Part shown: in pieces, positions 59,629-64,000 of the stretch
Position numbering within the stretch: the first letter of the stretch is position 1
Layout: every line of letters begins with the position of its first letter
Notes under the pieces: model-generated
What the model was told of the DNA's origin: nothing
Seen by the model: only the letters and a program-made list of their open reading frames with translations
Databases searched by the model: none
Translations under genes and position numbers: made by a program
Assembly (NCBI GenBank): GCA_020633335.1
Contig: JACKDU010000001.1
Coordinates: forward strand, 310,001-374,000
Source: Myxococcales bacterium
GTDB taxonomy: Bacteria; Myxococcota_A; Polyangia; Nannocystales; Nannocystaceae
Direction of reading: 5' to 3'
Length of the DNA: 64,000 nt

Positions 59629-62418
59629 GGCTGCGGTCGTCGCCGAGCGCGCGCGCGAGGATGAAGCGGGCGTCGGCGAGCTCGCTGGCCTCGGTCGACG
59701 CCCGCTGCCGGAGCTCGAGCGCCCGCTCGGCGAGCGGGATCGCGTCGCGGAGCTTGCCGCGCTCGACCGCGACCTCGGCGAGGCCGCCGAGGGGGAAGGC
59801 GGTCCGCGGGTGATCGACGCCGAGGCTCGCCTCGCGGATCTCGAGCGCCCGCCTGAAGAGGCGCTCGGCGTCGTCGAGGCGGCCCTCGTCGATCGCCAGG
59901 TCGGCGAGGCCGAGGAGGGGGAAGGCGACCTTCGGGTGATCGGCGCCGAGGCCCTCCTCGCGGGTGGCGAGCGCCTCCTCGAGGAGCGCGCGGGCCTCGT
60001 CGCGGCGGTCCTGGCGGAGGAGGCAGGTGGCGAAGTTGTAGAGGAGGGTGGTGACGAGCTGGTGGTCGCGCCCGAGGGCGCTCTCGCGGATCTCGATCGC
60101 CCGGCGGTAGAGCGCCTCGGCCTCCGCCCAGCGGCCGTGCTCGCAGGTCGAGACCGCGAGGTCGTTGAGCATGAAGGCGAGGCGCGGGTTCTCGGGGCCG
60201 TAGGCCCGCTCGGTGAGGCGGAGCGCCTCGCGGGTCGCCGCCTCGGCGGCCGCCTCGTCGCCGAGATCGCCGAGGATCATCGCCAGGCTCTGGAGGACCG
60301 GCGCGAGCTTGGGGTGCTCGTCGCCGTAGGTCCGGCGCGCGCTGGCGAGGGCGAGCTCGCCGTGCTCGCGGGCGCCCTGGTAGTCGCCGGCGAGGCGGAG
60401 CGTCAGCGAGAGCGCCTCGTGGACGTGGCCGGCCTCGGAGGAGTCGGCGCCGTACTCGGCCTCGGCGAGGGCGAGCGCCTCGCGGTAGCGGGCGACGGCG
60501 TCGGCGTAGCGCCCCGCCTTCTCGTCGAGGGCGCCGAGGTTCTTGAGGCGGAAGAGGTCGTCGCCGGGGACCAGGCCGCGGCGGCGGGCGACCGCGGTCG
60601 CGTTGTCCTGCCAGATCATCGCCTGGGGGTGGCGCTCGACCACGTCGGCGAGGACCCGCGGGAGGTAGCCGGCGGCCCGCACCGCGATCTCGTCGTGATC
60701 GCTGGCGAGCGCGGCATGCCAGGCGGCGACGAACTCGATCTCGGCGTCGGCCTCGTCGCCGATGATCTCGCGGACGAGGCCGCGGCGGAGGTGGGCCTCG
60801 GCGATGAGCGGGAGGTACTCGGTCGCCTCGGCGCGGGTCAGCGCCTGGTCGGCCGCGTCGACGATCTCGCGCGGGCGGCCGGCGTCGGCGACCGCCTTGA
60901 TCCGGGCGAGCTCGTCGCGGACCGCCTCGACCTCGGCGGCGATCGCCGGATCGGTCGGCGGGGCGACGCGATCGCGGAGCACCGCGTCGGCGTCGCACTC
61001 GCGGATCGGCGTGAGGGCGGCGCTCGCCTCGATCGCGTGGTCGACCGCCGCGGCCCCGCCGGCGGCGAGCGAGTCGACGAGCGCGCCGATCTCGCGGCGA
61101 CGGTCGCGGAGGCAGGCGAGGCGGCGGTCGAGGAGCTCGGTCGAGTGCTGGTGACGGACGTAGGTGTCCTCGCAGGCGGCGACGCTCGCCGCCCGCCACT
61201 TGGTCGCCTGGGCGTCGATCCGGGCGCGCGCGCGCGACCAGGTGTCGGCGGCGTGGGGGAGCCCCGAGGCGATCAGCGCCTCGCCGACCTCGTCGGCGCG
61301 GGCCTCGCTCCAGACCTCGTCGATCCCCGGTCGACGCCCTCGCAGGGATCCTCGGCCGGGGGGCGGCGACCGGCCGCAGGAGGTTGCCGACGAGGGCCGC
61401 GCCGACCGCGAGCGCGCCGAGCCCCGCGAGGCGTCGGCGGCGGATCCCGGGGTCGTCGGCGAGCGCGGCGAGGAGCGCGTCCATCTCCTGCCAGCGCTCG
61501 CGCGGATCGGGCTCGAGGCCGCGGAGGACCACCCGTCGGAGCCAGGGCGGGATCTTGACGCCGCGCGGCGGCTCGCGGAGCTCGCCCTTGATGATCGCCC
61601 GCGCGAGCGCCTGGCCGCGGCCGGCGAAGGGGCGCTCGCCGTAGAGCGCCTCGTAGAGCGAGACGCAGAAGGCGAAGATGTCGCCGCGCTGATCGACGGG
61701 CTGGCGGAGGTGCTGCTCCGGCGCCATGTAGGCCGGGGTCCCGACCAGCGCGCCGGCGACCGTGAGGGTCGCGTCGTCGAAGCCGCCGCTCGCGTCGGCG
61801 GTCGGCGCCCGCGCGGCCTCGGCATCGGCGCCGCTCCGCGCGAGCCCGAAGTCGACCACCCGCACCCGGCCGTCGCGGCCGACGATCGCGTTGTCCGGCT
61901 TGAAGTCGCGGTGGACGAGCCCCGCCGCGTGGGCGGCCGCGAGGCCGCGGCCGGCCTCGATCCAGCGGCCGAGGACGTCGCGCCAGCTCCGGGGCGCCGC
62001 CTTGTACCAGGCCCGGAGGTTGTCGCCGTCGATCAGCTCCATCACCAGGTAGATCTGGCCGCTCTCCTCGCCGACCTCGTAGATCTGGACGATGTTGGGG
62101 TGGGAGAGCTTGGCGAGCGCCTGGGCCTCGCGGCGGATCCGGGCGCGGCCTGCGGTCCCGCCGTCGGCCCGCGTGCTCAGGACCTTGATCGCGACCTTGC
62201 GATCGAGCTCCTCGTCCTGGGCCGAGAAGACCACCCCCATCCCGCCCTCGCCGAGGACGTTGAGGAGGCGGTAGCGTCCGAGGCGGGTCTGGGAGCCGGC
62301 GCCGAGGCGGGTGCGGAGGACCAGCGGGAGCACCTCGCTGGCGAAGTCGCCGGTTGGATCGCCGCTGAAGGAGCCGCCCTGCGCGAGGCTCTCGGCGCTC
62401 GGGGCCGCGTCGTCGTCG

Positions 62419-62502
62419 CGCTCGCTGACGACCCGGGTCGCCGAGTCCTCGGCGTCGTCGCGCTCGCCGACGACCCGGGTCGCCGAGTCCTCGGCGTCGT
62501 CG
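62419..62502 (-). repeat. Two 42-bp direct repeats in the kinase 5' end
   Basis: Units 62419-62460 and 62461-62502 differ by one base and encode two tandem copies of DAEDSATRVV(G/S)ER in the N-terminal tail, each with a Ser-Ala-Thr-Arg that could be a phosphorylation site. Confidence 0.85.
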
Positions 62503-62709
62503 ATCGACCCTCCGCTCGGCTCGCTCACGGCGGCCAAGGATCGCAGCAAGGGCGGCGCCTCGGCAACGCCGCGATCGCCGACGTCCGGGCGCCGGCGCGC
62601 CGCCCGGGCGCCTGGACGCGCGGATGGGGCGCGCTGCTTGGGGCCTGCTGGGGTCGCGTTGGGGGAGAGAGGCCGCGGCGCGAGCTATCCGTTGAAGACC
62701 CCCGCCGCC

Positions 62710-63999
62710 CTAGAAGTGAGCGCTGATCACCGTCGTCCCCGGCTGCCGGCTCGCGCCCTCGGCGGTCATCGAGAGGACCGCGGTCCCCGGCTCGAGGCCG
62801 AGCTGGGCCGAGAGGTCGATCTCCGGGAGGTCGATCCCGCCGAGGCCGCCGCCGCCGAGGGCCATGATCACGGTGTCGATGAGGCCCTTCTCGAGCTGGC
62901 TGGCGATCAGCGACTCGGCCTCGATCATGTTGTCCTCGTTGGCGTTGAGCTCGGTGCGGATGTCGACGACCTCGGGGATGCCGATCGAGATGCTCTTGCC
63001 CTCGGCGGCGATCTCGAGGCGGACGACCATCGACGTGAAGGCGGTGAAGGTCATCGGCTTGTCGAGGACGACGAGGCTCGCGTCGAAGCGGAGGTCGCCG
63101 ATCGTCGCCAGGAGGAGCTTGGGGTCCTTGCAGTCGGAGGCGGTCGGCGCGAGCATCCCCGAGGCGAGGAAGTTGTTGACCTTGACCGAGGCGCTCTCGG
63201 CGAGCTCGGGAGGGACCTCGAACTCGAGGAGGCCGCCCCGCCAGGCGCCGTAGAGGACCTGGTTGATCATGTCGTCGGCGAGGCCGATCTCGACCTCGGC
63301 GGCCATCGGCAGGGTGAGGACCTCGTCGCTCGAGCCGCAGCCGACCCGGCTCGGCACCCCCTCGTTCTTGTGGGGGGTGACGTCCATCGTGAAGTAGCCG
63401 CCGCCCTTCTGGACGATCTTGCCGCCCTGCGGCGGCGACGGGTCGGGCGGGGCGACGCCGTCGTTGAAGATCGTGTCGGCGAACTCGGTGACCAGGTTGA
63501 CCGGGATCTTGGTCCCGCCGCCGCCGAGCTCCGGGAGCTCGAAGAGCGCGTTGACCTCGAGGGTGTTGAGCGCGGTCGCCAGGGCGGGCCCGAGCTGGGT
63601 CTCGATCGTCGTGTCGAGCTGGGTGACGATGTCGTTGACGATCCCGTTCATGATGAAGGGCTTGATGATCCCGAGGAGGAAGTTGGTCCAGGCGTTGTTC
63701 GACCAGATGTCGACGTCGTCGGCCTTGAGGGTGGTCTCCGAGGAGAGCACGGTGACCACCACCTGACCCTGGGCGTCGACCCAGATCATCGTGTCGGCCT
63801 GGACCTCGATGGTGTCGATCTTGAGGCCGCCGGTCCCGTCGCCGCCGAGGAGGATGCAGGCCGGGGTCGTGCAGTCGAACTTGAGGTCGCCGACGACGTC
63901 CTTGAGGGCGGCCGAGAGGAAGAGGCCGCCGTCGGTCCCCTGGAGGCCGACCTTGGTCGAGCCGAAGGTCATCTTGGTCAGGTAGACGTCGTAGCCGGC
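62710..63999 (-). CDS. BPI/TULIP-like protein (5' end outside window)
   Basis: The frame is open through the right edge, so the N-terminus is missing; 430 residues follow the first visible Met. The N-terminal barrel half has the long helix expected for the fold (NNAWTNFLLGIIKPFIMNG then VNDIVTQLDTTIETQLGPAL). The C-terminal half has GLADDMINQVLYGAWRGGLL, the typical helix of the second BPI barrel (compare SLSDYFFNTAG in human BPI, from memory), followed by TFTAFTSMVVRLEIAAEGK and IPEVVDIRTELNANE. A lipid-binding tubular protein outside the cytoplasm is inferred. The gene starts beyond the window, so a signal peptide cannot be checked. Confidence 0.7.
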   Translation of the reverse strand, partial: AGYDVYLTKMTFGSTKVGLQGTDGGLFLSAALKDVVGDLKFDCTTPACILLGGDGTGGLKIDTIEVQADTMIWVDAQGQVVVTVLSSETTLKADDVDIWSNNAWTNFLLGIIKPFIMNGIVNDIVTQLDTTIETQLGPALATALNTLEVNALFELPELGGGGTKIPVNLVTEFADTIFNDGVAPPDPSPPQGGKIVQKGGGYFTMDVTPHKNEGVPSRVGCGSSDEVLTLPMAAEVEIGLADDMINQVLYGAWRGGLLEFEVPPELAESASVKVNNFLASGMLAPTASDCKDPKLLLATIGDLRFDASLVVLDKPMTFTAFTSMVVRLEIAAEGKSISIGIPEVVDIRTELNANEDNMIEAESLIASQLEKGLIDTVIMALGGGGLGGIDLPEIDLSAQLGLEPGTAVLSMTAEGASRQPGTTVISAHF

Positions 64000-64000
64000 G

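Larger units (their letters stand above)
59495..62528 (-). pseudogene. Ser/Thr protein kinase with TPR-like repeats, two frameshifts
   Basis: GTG 62528 opens VSEPSGGSIDDAEDSATRVV. The kinase domain (about residues 75-335) has LGEGGMGVV, VAIKVL, HRDFKPDN and DFGLARSG and should be active. After a TM segment (LAGLGALAVGAALVGNLL) the frame is broken at the six-G run 61358-61363 and the four-C run 61325-61328 (plus strand); one extra base in each restores PAEDPCEGVDRGIDEVWSEA. The helical repeats then run to 59495 (about 1011 aa). Plan and repeats match the kinase at 36119-39340. It is called broken only because of these two indels. Confidence 0.85.

Noticed and set aside
59411..61558. 715-aa open frame on the plus strand
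   Set aside because: Antisense to the second kinase's repeat region; composition is that of a shadow frame.
1..64000. tRNA, rRNA, IS element, prophage or integrative element
   Set aside because: No tRNA cloverleaf with CCA-type end, no rRNA-like stretch, no transposase or integrase, and no abrupt change in base composition was seen.

Overview
The window is very GC-rich, densely coded DNA from a myxobacterium, most likely of the Nannocystaceae/Polyangia side of Myxococcota (inference). Evidence: about half of the genes encode lipoproteins or exported proteins, many with Gly/Ser/Thr/Asp linkers after a lipobox; there are two large Ser/Thr kinases with C-terminal helical (TPR-like) repeats, DUF4215 Cys-rich repeats, AgmX/PglI-type C-terminal domains and a MYXO-CTERM-like tail. 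About 51 protein genes are called. No rRNA, tRNA, CRISPR array, IS element or prophage was seen.

Layout. 1-7 kb: exported Ca-binding-type protein, lipoproteins, a barrel-like protein coupled to a beta-propeller/di-haem protein, a sulfotransferase-like protein and a membrane protein. 7-11 kb: lipoproteins and a GH35 beta-galactosidase. 11-15 kb: core genes serA and trpS (divergent) and a METTL25-like methyltransferase. 15-19 kb: ECF sigma factor and probable anti-sigma factor, divergent from a subtilisin-like lipoprotein. 19-24 kb: a His-Gly repeat protein, a Cys-rich lipoprotein, a YkgJ-type protein, queC and a thioredoxin-fold protein. 24-31 kb: an inhibitory-type serpin, a PHM/DBH-like copper monooxygenase with a haem c motif, two cytochrome c lipoproteins and a cupin. 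31-33 kb: a radical SAM/SPASM maturase directly behind a small protein with 11 cysteines. 33-43 kb: gap (GAPDH), a Ser/Thr kinase, a VWA protein and large lipoproteins. 43-64 kb: GH88/GH105-like hydrolase, VIT/VWA protein, beta-helix lipoprotein, DUF6345 protein, GH92 mannosidase, fibrinogen-domain protein, a second kinase and a BPI/TULIP-like protein cut by the window edge.

The best candidate for an undescribed system is the two-gene unit at 31175-33131, a candidate RiPP pathway. The Cys-rich protein looks like a precursor with leader, 11-Cys core and follower; the next gene is a radical SAM/SPASM enzyme with a RiPP-recognition-like N-terminus. Its promoter has a consensus -35 box and a perfect inverted repeat filling the 17-bp spacer, which suggests an operator.

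Two window-wide patterns stand out. About fifteen genes have a -10-like hexamer only 5-8 nt before the start codon and no Shine-Dalgarno sequence, which suggests leaderless mRNAs; this was used to choose several starts. Convergent gene pairs are usually separated by perfect hairpins without U-tracts, several sharing an ATGTC...GACAT core. A caution: five genes between 43.8 and 61.4 kb are broken by single-base indels, most in or beside G/C runs, so assembly error is as likely as real decay.
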